DNA of 64,000 bases from Ochotona curzoniae (GCF_017591425.1 NW_024466004.1:36024501-36088500); one strand, 5' to 3'; counted from the stretch's first letter, positions 9,949 to 22,145 are shown. Program-made: numbers and translations. The notes: a model not told the origin generated them from the sequence alone.

Positions 9949-11534
9949 GGGAAAATGACTTCATGGCAAAGCTTGGCAGCCGTGAGTTCCCTGGGCCTGC
10001 AGCAAAGCTTCACGCCAGGATTGCACACGGCTGATGCCTCGTGCACGTGGTGAGCTGCCACCCAGCTAAGGAGCTCTGGGAATTTTGTACTTTGCTGCCT
10101 AGATAACTCCATGTTGAACCCTCAGTGCTTTGTGAACGTGAATCAATCCTAACGATTCCCAATGACAGTTAATCTTCCTCAGATAAACCAAAGACATACA
10201 GGGGGAGTCAAAGGAGATCCTAGCAATCTATTAACAGGTGGTTACATGCACAGAGCAGGGGAGGCACCCAGAAAGGAGCAGGTGAACAGGAGGAGGCTCA
10301 TGTCCCAAACAGGGAGACTCCCAGATCTCTATCAAAGACTACCAGTACTGGCACCAAGGACTGCATTCCAACTGCCAAAGAGACCACAGGAAACTGGAAT
10401 GCCTTCAGCATCCGAGAACTCAGAGAACATCCTCCACCCCTTTTTCTCTGGACCTACTACACGGGATGGAAGAAGCCTGAGCCCTTCATTGTGGGACCCA
10501 GGGTCATTGAAACAACAGACAGGAATCCTGAATGGTCCTCAGAACCAGAACAGTAAACCTCCTTCAGAATCGGGGGAGGAGCTTTCCCTAGTCCTTGTTT
10601 GGTTCCAACTTTGGGTCCTCACCCTCTCTGCAATGACCACTAGGGTTGCTCCAGAGGGCTCCCCCCCCCCCCACTCCAAACACACACATAAGTTAGAATA
10701 GATAGGCAGAGAACAAAAAGGAAAGCCTGATCAGCATAAACTCATACACACTTCACTAGGGAGGACACGAAGATTAAGTACTCCTCACTAAGGTATCGAG
10801 AATTTCTCTGCACACCACCCCTCCTAAACTGTTTTGCACATCAATTGTTGAAATGTCATCGAAGTAGTCACAGAATGTGGTTAAGAACTTGCATTTAATC
10901 TTAATATATTGCTTACTCGATACTATGTCAATTAGTTGCACAAAATTGTATATTATTGCTGATGTTATGTAGGGGCTTGTAACTGACCAGGATGTTACTT
11001 TGTTGGCCCTAACATTGGACCAGAGAGGGGCTCCCCAAGAAGCTGTTGAACTTATCTAGAAGATGAGATGCTGGACTCTATGCTAGGTATACGCTGGCTC
11101 GAAAGGAATTTCAAATGAACTTGAACTGTGGATATGCAACAGGTGGAGGAATCCACCATGGGGGGAGGAGAGGGAGGAATTCCAGTACCTAAAAAGTTGT
11201 ATCACATAATGCAATGTAATATTAAAAAAAAAAACTTCATATACATAAAAAATTATGGACTTACTGTGTGTAAATAATTATTAGTACACCTTCAAATATT
11301 ATTTGGTAATAAGCCTGAAAATTCAAATATGCATGCTCTCTGGGTACAAAGTGAAAACATATGAACGAAAATAGAAGAAACACACACAGCATGTATTTTT
11401 GTTAGAGCACATTGCGATGAGAATAAGAACCACTTAAGGTGTGCATGCCTGTTGTTTCCCTTGTATTTTTCCTTTGAGTACTCTGAGTTTTAAAATATGA
11501 AAATAGACTATAACTCTTAGAAATGTTAAAAAAA
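9949..11534 (+). mobile_element. ORF-less L1-like element with 3' transduction
   Basis: Single retroinsertion bounded by the 15-bp duplication AAGATCTAATGACCA (9934-9948 and 11535-11549). The left copy is preceded by TTT, as expected for the L1 endonuclease. Layout: GC-rich module A (9949-10185), a central module C shared with 20310-20870, the L1 3' UTR end with its G-rich tract (11150-11180), a first A tail at 11223-11234, then about 290 bases of unrelated sequence and a second A run ending at the right TSD. There are no ORF1 or ORF2 landmarks. The open frame at 10162-10701 lies in 3' UTR-like sequence shared with the other copy, where the frame is not conserved. Confidence 0.88.
11235..11534 (+). 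mobile_element. 3'-transduced segment of the L1-like element
   Basis: Sequence between the first poly(A) (11223-11234) and the second A run, inside the TSDs. It resembles no part of L1 here and should be genomic flank carried from the source locus by read-through. Confidence 0.8.
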
Positions 11535-11549
11535 AAGATCTAATGACCA

Positions 11550-12722
11550 TATACTTACAAATAGCTAAAATTATAAATATAAATAACAAATCTGTCACAA
11601 TTACTGAACTACTAATATTAATTAGTCAATGATTGAACACTGGCTGTTTTCCACAGATTGCATGCACCTATCAAAACTGTGTCCTGAATTATGCTTATTC
11701 TTAATCCCAAATTAACAGTGTTTCTTATGGAGGAATTATAACCAAGTCCCAATTAAATCAGTAAGAAACAAAGTGCTATAGATAAGCTCTTTTTTTCCCC
11801 TTTCTATACCAGAAGTCCTGTAAACTAAGCCATTATGTGCTCCAAGAGATTGAAAACATATAAGCTCAAATTATTTTAAGCTTGTTTCTACTGGCACATG
11901 GATGCGTATTTTTACCTGCATGCAATGCTTTACTCTCTCCCTAAAGTAGGATAATTTAGGTCAATAATTGAAGTGTTTTCATCTATTCTCCCAAAATCAA
12001 AATTCCATTACCACACTTCTTACTTAATTCTTTCCAATTTTTAGGGTCAAAATATTACACCTATGTAGTTATAAGAATTACTTAGGCTTTCCTTTGCATT
12101 AAACAATTTTCAAATGATTTCAGTACTTGTTTTGAATAAGTATGTTTACACTTCTGCCTAAATTTTCAAGAATGGAACTGCCTCAGTCAAACTGACACAT
12201 TTCCAAAATCTGATTAACAATGCTATCTTTTTTGGCATCTTCTCATTTATGAACAAATATTTTGGGTTGTTTACTGAGTTTACTGATAGAAGTATGTATG
12301 GAAGTTTGGTAAATTATCATTTGTAGACTAATAATTTTATTCTGACATTACTGAGAAACTAAAAGGACCCCTTAAAGAGCCATGAGCATGGGATCTGTGA
12401 GAGCTTGTATTCTCTTACAAACGTGATGTTTTAGTAAAAATATCTTTCAAATTCCCTCTGAGAATCCCAACTGTAAATCAGTAAAAATAACTTGACATTG
12501 TTCTATAATACGGATTCCAAGTAGAGGTGGAAAAGGACTCTGTCTTGTCAACGTATACTGTGAATGATCTATGATGAAATACTACTATGAGTGTGTACTG
12601 TTTGTGGTCTGTAAGCCACAATAATGGTCTTAAATGACATTGTCCAGTAAAAAGTCTAGTAAGAAAAACACCAAAATAAACAACTGAAAATCAACTCTCT
12701 GTGATAATGGGAAAGAAAAAAA
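11550..12722. other. Intronic stretch, nothing recognised
   Basis: AT-rich intron with no landmark I can name. Confidence 0.55.
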
Positions 12723-12900
12723 AAAGAACATATGGTTTCTCTTTATTCTGTTGATGTGATTTATGGTATTATTGATTTTTGGATGTTGAACCATTTTTGT
12801 ATCTCTTGGATTAATCCCGCATGGCTATGCTGTGTGACCTTTTTAATGGAGTGTTGGATTTGACTGAATATACTGCTAAGAATTTTTTGCATATTTGTTT
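12723..12900 (-). mobile_element. Old antisense L1 ORF2 fragment
   Basis: Contains the reverse-complement L1 reverse-transcriptase stretch: TTTATTCTGTTGATGTGAT, TGTTGAACCATTTTTG, TCTCTTGGATTAATCCC. Confidence 0.8.
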
Positions 12901-13871
12901 TTAAAAAAACTGGAAAAATACAATCCACAGAGGCCAGATGAACAACCTCAAGCCACCAGCAAAAGCAGTTACCACTCTTGATTAAGGTGGGGGAATGAAA
13001 AATCTGGTAGTTTCACTTTGTATGTAGTATAGTCAGCGAAGAATGGTTTTTGTCTCTGATGAAAATTCCTGAACAAAATCAGGACTCTCCATGAGACTCA
13101 GATGGCAAGATATATAAACCTGCACTTTCAAAATAGGAATCTTTTAGTCCAACAATTTTTCCTTGCATATATTAGAAACATAAATAATCTCTGAGAAAGA
13201 TAATAGCATTACCATTTTAAATTGTATCAGAGTTCCAGTCTCATTTTTGAGCACTATTACCTTGACTGCTAAAATAAGGTCAAGAGAATATTAATTGCTC
13301 ATATCCATTTTTCTGTACACACTCATATATTATGTATATGCGGTATGTCACCACTGATGCTCCACTCAATAATATTAGAGTTACAGGAATACCTCTGTGA
13401 GACATTTGACAGCCTTTCATAATAAAACAGTAATTTCAACATTCTCCCAATTCAAACAGCCTAACTAGCCAATTCAAATGGTGTCTTTTTCCATACTCCA
13501 CGAGTACTAAATCTGCATAATGCTGTTTAGAATAAAGAAAATGTCCAGAAAATGTAAATATGGAATAATAAAAATAAAAGTACATAGTCATTGAGAAAAA
13601 GTTCCGACACAATTTTATTTCAGAATAAGACATTTTCTGTACCTTTCTTCCTTTACAATGAACTTTAATGGCCTATAATTTATTTGCAATAGAAGCATTC
13701 ATTTTAAGTGTATGATTAAGTTACTTTGATAAAATATATTTGTGTTGAAGTGCAGAATTTTTACAAAACCTGAAGAGTCTCCTGTGGCCTACTTGAGTCA
13801 ATTCCCAGCGCAACAATGGCCCTGACAGTTACTGACGTGCTTTTCTGTTACTAGCATAAACCAGTGGATAG
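12901..13871. other. Intronic stretch, nothing recognised
   Basis: AT-rich intron; no gene or repeat landmark. Confidence 0.55.
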
Positions 13872-13883
13872 GAATTGCCTCTC

Positions 13884-14185
13884 GGGCCCCGCGCGGTGGC
13901 GCAAGTGGTTAAAGGTCCTCGCCTAGCACGCCCGGGATCCCATATGGGCGCCGGTTCTAATCCCGGCAGCCCCGCTTCCCTTCCAGCTCCCTGCCTGTGG
14001 CCTGGGAAAGCAAACGAGGATGGCCCAAAGCTTTGGGAACCTGCACCCGCGTGGGAGACCCTGAAGAGGCTCCTGGCTTCGGCTTCGGATCGGCATAGTA
14101 TCGGCCCGTGAATCATTGGACGGAAGATCTTCCTCTCTGTCTCTCCTCTCTGTATATAATAAAAATAAATCTTTAAAAAAAAAAA
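13884..14185 (+). mobile_element. Young CSINE with internal deletions
   Basis: CpG-rich young-type head (CGCGGTGGCGCAAGTGG). Short direct repeats flank it: GAATTGCCTCTC (13872-13883) and GAACTGCCTCTC (14186-14197), one mismatch. The segment TTGCGCTCACTTGGGGAG is missing before GAATCATTGG, and the CCGCCTTTCCAATG tail is lost. Confidence 0.93.
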
Positions 14186-14226
14186 GAACTGCCTCTCTGT
14201 CTCTGCGTTTCACAGAATCTGACCTC

Positions 14227-14262
14227 ATCGTTTCTTGGCCTTTTGGCTAGGATCAAGGTGTA
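14227..14262 (+). pseudogene. RNU2P: U2 snRNA 5'-end fragment
   Basis: Matches the first ~36-43 bases of U2 snRNA: ATCGTTTCTTGGCCTTTTGG, then CTAGGATCAAG, an extra G and TGTAG. It differs at a handful of positions. Imperfect 13-bp direct repeats flank it, GAATCTGACCTCA (14215-14227) and GGATCTGACCTCA (14263-14275). There is no poly(A) tail. It fits the known class of truncated U2 pseudogenes with flanking repeats, and it has lost the rest of the RNA and its promoter. Confidence 0.85.
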
Positions 14263-14289
14263 GGATCTGACCTCACTTCTATGGTTATG

Positions 14290-14645
14290 AGGTAAATCCA
14301 TCTGTACATACAACACAACTTGTCAGTTCAACTTTTTATGTGGTATGCAAAATTGCATGTCATAAACTGGCACATATTGTTAATACACACCATTCTGTGG
14401 ATGGACAGTCAGATGCCTTCCAATGCTTCATTACCATAAATAATGCTGCTGAGATAACCTGTCCATGCCTCTTTAAGAACAAGTTTTCTTGGGGTGCAAG
14501 TTTGTGCCTCAGGTCCTGGTAATCTTAACTACACTGCTGCAGTGTTTTATGAATTTATCCTCTTGTGTGTGTGCTCAAATGCTAAGTTGCAATATTTGTC
14601 ATTGTCAGATCTTACCAATCAAATGAATATGAAATTGTATCAGAT
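14290..14645 (-). mobile_element. Old antisense L1 3' fragment
   Basis: Diverged reverse-complement L1 end: TGTGGATGGACAGTCAGATG, CTTCCAATGCTTCATTACC, AATAATGCTGCTGAGATAAC, then a run resembling the L1 GTATCA/CAGATG stretch. Confidence 0.65.
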
Positions 14646-16224
14646 GTCTGTGAAATGACTGGTGCTGGACAGTCACAGAAATGTGCTACTCAGAATGTTC
14701 TTCATGAAAGACTTTACTGAAGAATATGGTTAAATAACTGCTTCCAACCACAATGCTTTTTACATCCACAATGCTATTTGATACCTATTCAGCCATAATC
14801 TTACTGGAGAACCATTGGCAACTACTGAACATACCAGTAGTACTAGGGCCTGGACATTTCTATCCAACTACGAACACATCTAAATACAATCGTTACTCTG
14901 GAGATTCCTGTTGGATTGGCTTAGATTTTGACAAATATTATACTATAGCATGATGCTCCCTGTCCAGTTATGCTTTCTATATATATCATGGTCTGATATT
15001 CCTTCTCTGTGAAGCCCCAAAACTAAACTATTCAGAAATTTTGGGCATGAATAATTTAAACTGATACTATGATGAAGTAGTTTATCATTTCAGCTTCTAC
15101 TAGATGAGTTTTATCTCAGCTGTTTTCCTTATTATAATTTTTGGGCATCTCATGGAATTTCCCTGATAGTAATAGCCTCTTTGCAGATTTGAGATACTAA
15201 ATTCATTTAAGACCTTGGAACACCCTCTAAGGTCCAAGAATACTAGTTAATGTTTGCCTAGCATGATTTTTTTTTAATTGATTACAAGAATTGTGACCGA
15301 GCCTATTATATTAATTCTTTCCTTAGATATGTACAGCCTTTTAGGCAGTTGTGACTGTAGCATGTGGGTAAAGTTGATATGATCCCAATTAAAACACTCA
15401 GTGATAATAAGTAATTCCAGTGTGATCATTTTCAGTCATTAACTAACCTTTTCTAAATATTATTTTTCTGGCAATGTGTTTTATTAAATTTTGCTTATTG
15501 TATATGCACATAACATTGAAGGATACTAAATGTATTATTTGAGAATCATTCTTGGGAGGCTTGATTTAAATGTCTATTCTATTACAAAATGCAAGATGCA
15601 TTTGGATTTTACAAATCTTGAAAATGTTCTATTGGTTTAGGGAAAGCATTAAGAATTAGTTTAATAACATAAAATTTCTTAAGACAATGCCTAATCCAAA
15701 TATACCAAATGTTCTTTTCTAAATTGGCCTCTTTCCATAAATATGCTTTCTCAAATACACCTACACATTCCTCCCTTTCATCGGTAATTTTCAAGCTCAA
15801 AATTAATCTATCTATAAAGACCTGGAATTAAACTCAGTAACTATTACATTCTATTTGCATGCTTATATTCTCAAAGACCAGAATTTGGAAGAGCATCAAG
15901 TTTTCATGTATAATCTGGTGAAACAGATTTATTGCCATAAGATTCTACTCCCTATCTTTTAAACTAGGAGTTGGGCCAAATGTAAACTTCTGGAACATAT
16001 AAGCATTTATAAAAACATAGGAATGTTAACTTCTTGAAATATGTTTTCAGTTTCATTCCAAAATTCTGTCTTTCCCACACCAAGAAAAATAACCTCTGTG
16101 TTGATCCAAACCCCTTGTTTACACAGATTTAGAAGTTTGGGACTGTAGAACTCTGATACATTAGTCCAAATATATCTTCGATTCTATTCCTTAATTCCTG
16201 AAGTGAAAAGTAAAAAGAAAGTGA
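14646..16224. other. Intronic stretch, nothing recognised
   Basis: AT-rich intron with small unrelated open frames only. Confidence 0.55.
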
Positions 16225-16315
16225 GGGAAGGATGGAAGGATGGAAGGATGGAGGAATGGAGGAATGGAGGGATGGAAGGATGGAAGGATGGAGGGATGGA
16301 GGGATGGGAAGAGAA
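16225..16315. repeat. Octamer tandem repeat (GATGGARG)n
   Basis: About eleven units of an 8-base purine-rich motif, GATGGAAG/GATGGAGG/AATGGAGG, in one phase, ending in GATGGGAAGAGAAGGG. Confidence 0.95.
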
Positions 16316-18495
16316 GGGAAGGGTCACTGTTTTAGTGATTAGAAACATTAGAGTAGTGAGATTTCTCAGACCTGTGTGCTACTGTGTAATATCTGGGATT
16401 TCAGAAGAAAATTTTGAAACATAAAGGAAAATTCTCAGAACCCTCACTATCAACTGATCATCTCTGAAAAGATGCAAAATATTTGCATCTTTCTCATTCT
16501 TTTAGCTATACTTTTTCATGACTCCAAAAAGTTAGAAATAATACCGAAAAGACTGTACATGCAACTCCTAAAATAAGACAAAAAGTCCAATAGTCAATAA
16601 TAAAGATTATGAAATCTGAAGGAAAAAGATGCTGTTTTAGGCTGGTAAACAAAATAAGAACATCATTTTTTCAAGGAAAAAAAATTTAAGTCAAAACAAG
16701 GAATTGTGTGTCACTAAACCCAAAAATTTAGTTAACCTCAGATGAAGAGAAGTTGTAGCCAGGTTAAAAACATCTAATATAATCCATAGAAATTCAAGAA
16801 ATGACTTTTTCTTTCTGATATCCCAAAATAAAAAGGTAACCAGAAGTGAAGTGATCCAGCTTAGCATTGACTGTGGTCACCTTGGTAACCAACCCTTTAG
16901 TTGACCTTGACAGTCATCCCAAATCCTAAGATATTCGGGCACTCTTATCTGACACCTGGATTGTCTCTTACCCTTGGAATATATCTCCTGAGAAATGTCA
17001 AGTACAATCTGGTGAGCCGCAAGTAAAACTCCTCTCTCCCCCTTGGTGTGGACAGCCACTGTTTGTGCAGCCACAGACTGCTTCTGTCCACAAATCTCCT
17101 TCTTTACCCTAATGACACCTTCTGCTAGTTCTTACATACTGTTTCCTTTTTTTTCCCAAAACAAGAAAGAATGGGTTTGTATTCAGAGAATACCTCTACT
17201 CAGAATAATTTGTTGCCATGGGTTTAATGATTTCAAAGCCAGTCTTGTAATATGGTAATAACTTCACACAAAATTCTCCAACATTAAAATGGACAAAAAT
17301 TAAAAGCAAATCCAACTGACATCTTAAAGACATGTGAAATAAAACAGATGTATGAAAATGAATGAACCCATCTTTCACCATCTCTCTCTATTTCTCTGGA
17401 ATGGCTGAATCAGATACATGAAAAGAGGTATATGGCAGTTTAAGAGGAAAAAAGTCACAAGAAAGATATATTGGTTTTTTTTTTTGAAAGTTGGCAATAT
17501 TTAAATCATAAGCATATGTGAAATAAAATGTCCCCATTCTACTTTCCATATGAGCAACATTAGTCACTGTTTCCCACAGACTGATAACAATAACATTTTG
17601 TGGATTCTGTGGTATCTGGAAAAAAGAGTGAAGCTTACATTTGCAAAATAAGGACTCAGAGATGGATTTCAAGTCAAAATACCAACTATGGTACATTCCA
17701 AATTTATTATTATATACCAAACAAGGTAAAGACGATATAGAATAGATAACATGAGGGAAAACCTCTCAACGTTTCATTCAGAATACAAGACAATGAGGAG
17801 AACACTTACAATATGGACACAGAGCTATGAATATGAAGTATCCTTGATAAGGCTACCAAATAAATGAATGAAAATCTACTTTGAAACAATAGAAATATGA
17901 AAGTCTAAACATTGGCATGAAACCCTAAAAAGGATTTTTTTTCTGAAAAACAATTATGTTATCTTGACCTTTCTAATGTATGTGTTAAATTTGAAAAGGT
18001 ATCAATCTTATAAAAAGATTATTTGCAAAACGAATTGTATCTAAGTATAATATTATAGACCTTAGAATAATATAAATATGATAGATCTTTAAAACCCATC
18101 TGAAACAAAGGATATTGGAATTAAAAGTGGAGAGGTTTACTGATTATACTTCCAAACAGTCCAAGGTTTTGTGCATCAGGGAAGAGGTGCCTCATATGTT
18201 TTAGCGTTGACTGAAACGCCAATGGAGTCTACTGCTTATCTTTTAAGGATTATATTCACACAACCAAAGCCAAGACAGTGCTTTCCTCTGGAACTGAGGC
18301 CATACATATCGCACCCATAGAATTATCCTCTCTAGGCAGATTAGTATGTACAGATACCTTTTATGTTTATAACTAACTTATCGATCTCTATATATATATT
18401 TATAGAATTAACCTTTATATGCAGACTAATTCTATAAAAGCTACCTATAGCTCCTCCAGAATAAAGGGGTAACTACTGAGCCTAGTGATTATGCT
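16316..18495. other. Intronic stretch, nothing recognised
   Basis: AT-rich intron. Minus-strand open frames near 16877, 17196 and 17388 are short and show no protein landmarks. Confidence 0.55.
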
Positions 18496-18499
18496 GGCC

Positions 18500-18800
18500 A
18501 AGAAGCCTACTTCTTATACTGGAGTACTTAAGTCAATATCGGCCTCCAGTTCCTGATTCCAGCTTCCTGCTCATGCACACCTTGAGATAGCAGTGATGGC
18601 TAATAGAATCAGGTTTCCAACACCCATGTGAGAGACATGCACTGAGCTCTTGACTCCTGGCTTGCGCTGACCAGGTCCCAGCCACTGCAGGCATTTATAT
18701 AGTTAGCAGATGGGAGCTCTCACTTTCCTATCTGTCTGTCTGTCTGTCAGACATGTCTGTCTCTCTCTCTGTCTCTACCACTCAAGTAAATCAAAATTAA
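18500..18800 (+). mobile_element. Old CSINE
   Basis: Diverged C-repeat (TTCCAGCTTCCTGCTCATGC, CATGTGAGAGACATGCACTG, GACTCCTGGCTTGCGCTGAC) with a (TCTG)n stretch at 18736-18776 in its pyrimidine region. Confidence 0.8.
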
Positions 18801-19329
18801 CATTCTATATTTTTAAATTGGAGTTTGAAATTATCCCTTTTATAAAGACTTAAAATGAAAATTTATACAACCATAATTAAATATTAATGGCTAGATATAT
18901 TGTGCAAGAAAGCTATTTTTGTTCCAGTTTGGGTTCACAGTAATCTTTGCTTAAAAACTGCTTTTCAAGTTCCCCACTGTTATAAATTTTTAAATAAGAT
19001 TTAAAATATTATAAAACAAGAATTCAATTCAAAACTTAAGCTTTTCAACAAAAACACTAAAATTAACTTTTATTCCATTCATAATTAATAATTTTTTCTT
19101 TGTGATAAGGTACTTTAAGTTTGAAAAATGATAAATGTTGGTGTTCCTTAAACTCTAATCCAGATGATACATTTTACAGCACTAGATCAGGTAAAATCAT
19201 TATATAATTTTTACTTATTTTATCTTTCCATATCTTTTAAATTATTATTTATGATATAGCTCCATAGCCTCTCAGATGTTCCCTGTGCCTCCAACCCCAA
19301 ACCACTTCCTTCACTGATTCCCCTATATA

Positions 19330-19608
19330 ATTACAATAATATAGTACTTCATAAACCGTCATAAGTCCATCATTCTGCTATTTATGCATATCCTGACATT
19401 GTAGGATGGACAGTGGCAGAGAGTCCAGCATCTTATTTTCAAGATATCTTTCACAGTTTCATTGGGAGTCCATCTTTGATCTGAAAGTAGAGATGCATAC
19501 TGCATTGTATCTTCACATCTGGATATGATAGTTTCTATTAAACTGCTTCCAACTTTCAACTTTACAGATCTTCTCATTTACTGAAAATGTCTTGAAGGGA
19601 AGCTTGTT
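19330..19608 (-). mobile_element. Old antisense L1 3' UTR fragment
   Basis: The reverse complement of 19359-19560 aligns with 39820-39960. Shared features: ATCCAGATGTGAAGATAC-like, CAGTATGCATCTCTACTT, AAAGATGGACTCCCAATGA, and GATGCTGGACTCT-like. Both are 3' ends of an older L1 subfamily. Confidence 0.7.
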
Positions 19609-19622
19609 AACTTGCAGGTGTT

Positions 19623-20100
19623 TGGGACTTCCAGCCACCACATGGCGGCTGGGGGCCCCCAGGACGGGGGCGTCTCATGCCTGGACCACACATGGCAGCT
19701 ACCACATGCACGTGGTGAGCAGCCCCTCGGCCTGCCAGAGCCCTGTGGGCTGCCCTTCTTTGGGGTAAGCTTTGGAGCTTTGTGAAGCTGGTCTGGGCCC
19801 TCCCACTGCTCACCTGGGGCTGGAGCTGGGGATGGGACCAGGAAGGGGCAGGACCTGGGCCTGGGGGGGTCCCCGGGGACAGGGGCGTCTCATGCCTGGA
19901 TCTCACATGGTAGCTACCACACACACGTGGTGAGCTGCCCCTGGGCAGCCGGTGCGCCATTTGGCGCTAGACTCTGCCTGCTGGCCGCCCAGCCAGGGAG
20001 CTCTGGGATTTTTGTTCTTTGATTTGCTGCTTAGATAGCTCCATACTGAACCCTCAGTGCTTTGGGGACATGAATCAATGACAGTAAATCTTCCTCAGAT
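19623..20100 (+). promoter_or_regulatory. Module A: GC-rich, duplicated, 5' UTR-like
   Basis: CpG-containing segment with two copies of GTCTCATGCCTGGA, at 19672 and 19887 (spacing 215). Each copy is followed by CACGTGGTGAGC, with the E-box CACGTG at 19709-19714 and 19924-19929. It ends AACCCTCAGTGCTTTG and TCTTCCTCAGATGAACC. The layout resembles monomeric L1 5' UTR promoters. Promoter activity is inferred only. Confidence 0.5.
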
Positions 20101-20769
20101 GAACCTGTAATTAATACTGTCTCAACCCATGTGTTTTGAAAAATTGTAAAACCTAATATAGTTTCAAAACCTTGTGCTACTCAGAAATGGGTCGGGAGAG
20201 CAAAGAAATCTTCCATCTCCTTTGAATGTGTGAGGAAGACATGTAGTGTAACCTATCAGGAACATAACAGGTAACTTACAGACAACAGATTCCAATCAGT
20301 ATTAGACAATAGTTAAACTACAAAGACATATAAGGGATATCAGGAGCAATCCTGACAACCTATTAACAGGGGGGTCATATGCACGAGGGGGGGGCAGAAT
20401 GGAGCAGGGGGACAGGAGGAGGCTTATATCCCAACCCTGGAGACTCCCAGATTCCCACCAAGGACTACCAGTACGGGCACCAAGGACTACATCCCAATTG
20501 CCAAAGAGACCATGGGGAACTGGAATGCCTTTGGAACCCGAGAATTCAGAGGGCATACCCCCTTTGGGTCTACCACATGGGATGAAAGAAGCCCAAATCC
20601 TTCCTCGCAGGATCCAAGGTCATCGGAACTACAGCCAGGAACCATGAGTGGTCCTCAGAATCAGAAGAACAGTAAACTTCCTTTGGGACTAGGGAGAAAA
20701 GCTTTCTCTGGTCCTTACTTAGTTCCAACTTTGGGTCCCCACCCTCTCTTGCAATGACCGTCAGGGTCG

Positions 20770-20791
20770 CTCCAGAGCCCCCCCCCCCCGA

Positions 20792-20835
<44 letters not shown>

Positions 20836-20872
20836 GCGCGCGCACGCACACACACACACACTCACACAAATT
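20770..20872. repeat. C-run plus (CA)n/(CG)n tract
   Basis: A C9-10 run, then alternating purine-pyrimidine CA repeats interrupted by (CG)5-6, about 70 bases. It lies inside the L1-like element; the sister copy at 10662-10690 has only a short version. Confidence 0.95.
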
Positions 20873-21457
20873 AGAATAGATGGGCAGAGAACAACAAGGA
20901 AAGCTTGGTTAGCATGGACTCACACATACCTTACTAGGTAGGACACAAAGATTAAGTACTCCTCACTAAGGCATGGAGGATTTCTCTACACACCCCTCCT
21001 AAAACTGTTTTGCACTTCAATTGTTGAAATGTCAATGAAGTAGCCACAGGATGTGGTTAAGAACTTGTATTTATTTTTAACATGTTGTTTACTCAATACT
21101 ATGTCAATTAATTCCATAACATTATATATTATTACTGATGTTATGCTGGGGCTTTTAATTGATTGGGATTTTACTCTGTTGGCTCTACCTTCAGACCAGA
21201 GAAGGTCTCTCCAAGAAGCCGTTGTTAAACTTATCTCTACAATAAGTTGCTGGACTCTATGCTTGGTATATGCTTGCAATGAAGGAATCTCAACTGAACT
21301 TGAACTGTGGTTATGCAACGGGATGGAGGAATCCACCATGGGGGAAGGGTTATGAGAGGGGTGGGGGGAATCCCAGTACTTATAAAACTGTGTCACATAA
21401 TACAATGTAATCAATAGTTTAAAAAAAAAAAAAGAAAGAAAAAAACTTGCAGGTGTT

Positions 21458-21800
21458 CAAGTTTGTTGCATTCATCTGAACTGATAGAGTTTCTGAGTTG
21501 AAGAGTGGTTAAAAATCACAGTTTTTGAAAGATTTTATATGAGCTAACAAGAATTTATTTCAGGTTATATGTTATGAAATTAAAGTTACATGGTACTATC
21601 TCTGCTACTTTACTTAACTTTACCCTAAGTACTCTGACCGTTACTATACAATCTGTACCTGAAGCAAGCGGGTATATCGTAGCAGGAACAGCACTAATAT
21701 AATATAACTTTGAAAGTCTTCAGAAGACATAGATACCGCTATTCAACATGTACAAAACTAGATGGGCTGGGATGAGGACCGATGAATGGAATATTTTTTA
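21458..21800. other. Intronic stretch, nothing recognised
   Basis: Single-copy-looking AT-rich sequence between two insertions. Confidence 0.5.
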
Positions 21801-21812
21801 AAAGTAAGAGTC

Positions 21813-22145
21813 GGGCCCGGCGCGGTGGCGCAAGTGGTTAAAGGTCCTCGCCTTGCATGCCCGGGATCCCATATGGGCGCCAGTTCTAATCCCGGCAGCC
21901 CCGCTTCCCTTCCAGCTCCCTGCCTGTGGCCTGGGAAAGCAGTCGAGGACGGCCCAAGGCTTTGGGAACCTGCACCCGCGTGGGAGACCCGGAAGAGGCT
22001 CCTGGCTTCGGATCGGCATAGTATCGGCCCGTTGCGCTCACTTGGGGAGTGAATCATCGGACAGAAGATCTTCCTCTCTGTCTCTCCTCTCTGTATATCC
22101 GCCTTTCCAATGAAAAAATAATAAAAATAAATCTTTAAAAAAAAA
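21813..22145 (+). mobile_element. Young full-length CSINE with TSD
   Basis: Young-type head (GCGCGGTGGCGCAAGTGG), complete body and A tail. Exact direct repeats AAAGTAAGAGTC at 21801-21812 and 22146-22157. Confidence 0.96.

Larger units (their letters stand above)
19623..21443 (+). mobile_element. ORF-less L1-like element (module A + L1 3' UTR)
   Basis: Bounded by the exact 14-bp duplication AACTTGCAGGTGTT (19609-19622 and 21444-21457), with TT preceding the left copy. Module A (19623-20100) is GC-rich with a ~215-bp internal tandem duplication. Then comes AACCTGTAATTAATACTG, a sequence that directly follows the ORF2 stop in the L1 at 899. Module C (20310-20760), a CA/CG tract (20798-20872), and the L1 3' UTR end with its G-rich tract and A tail complete it. 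ORF1 and ORF2 are absent: the 5' UTR-like part joins the 3' UTR. Confidence 0.88.

Noticed and set aside
10162..10701. 179-codon plus-strand open frame
   Set aside because: It lies entirely in retroelement module C. The sister copy at 20310-20870 breaks it into several short frames, and it has no protein landmarks.
16203..16424. Met-Glu-Gly-Trp repeat protein
   Set aside because: It is the translation of the (GATGGARG)n octamer repeat.
20570..20869. Cys/Val-rich minus-strand frame
   Set aside because: It is produced by the CA/CG repeat.
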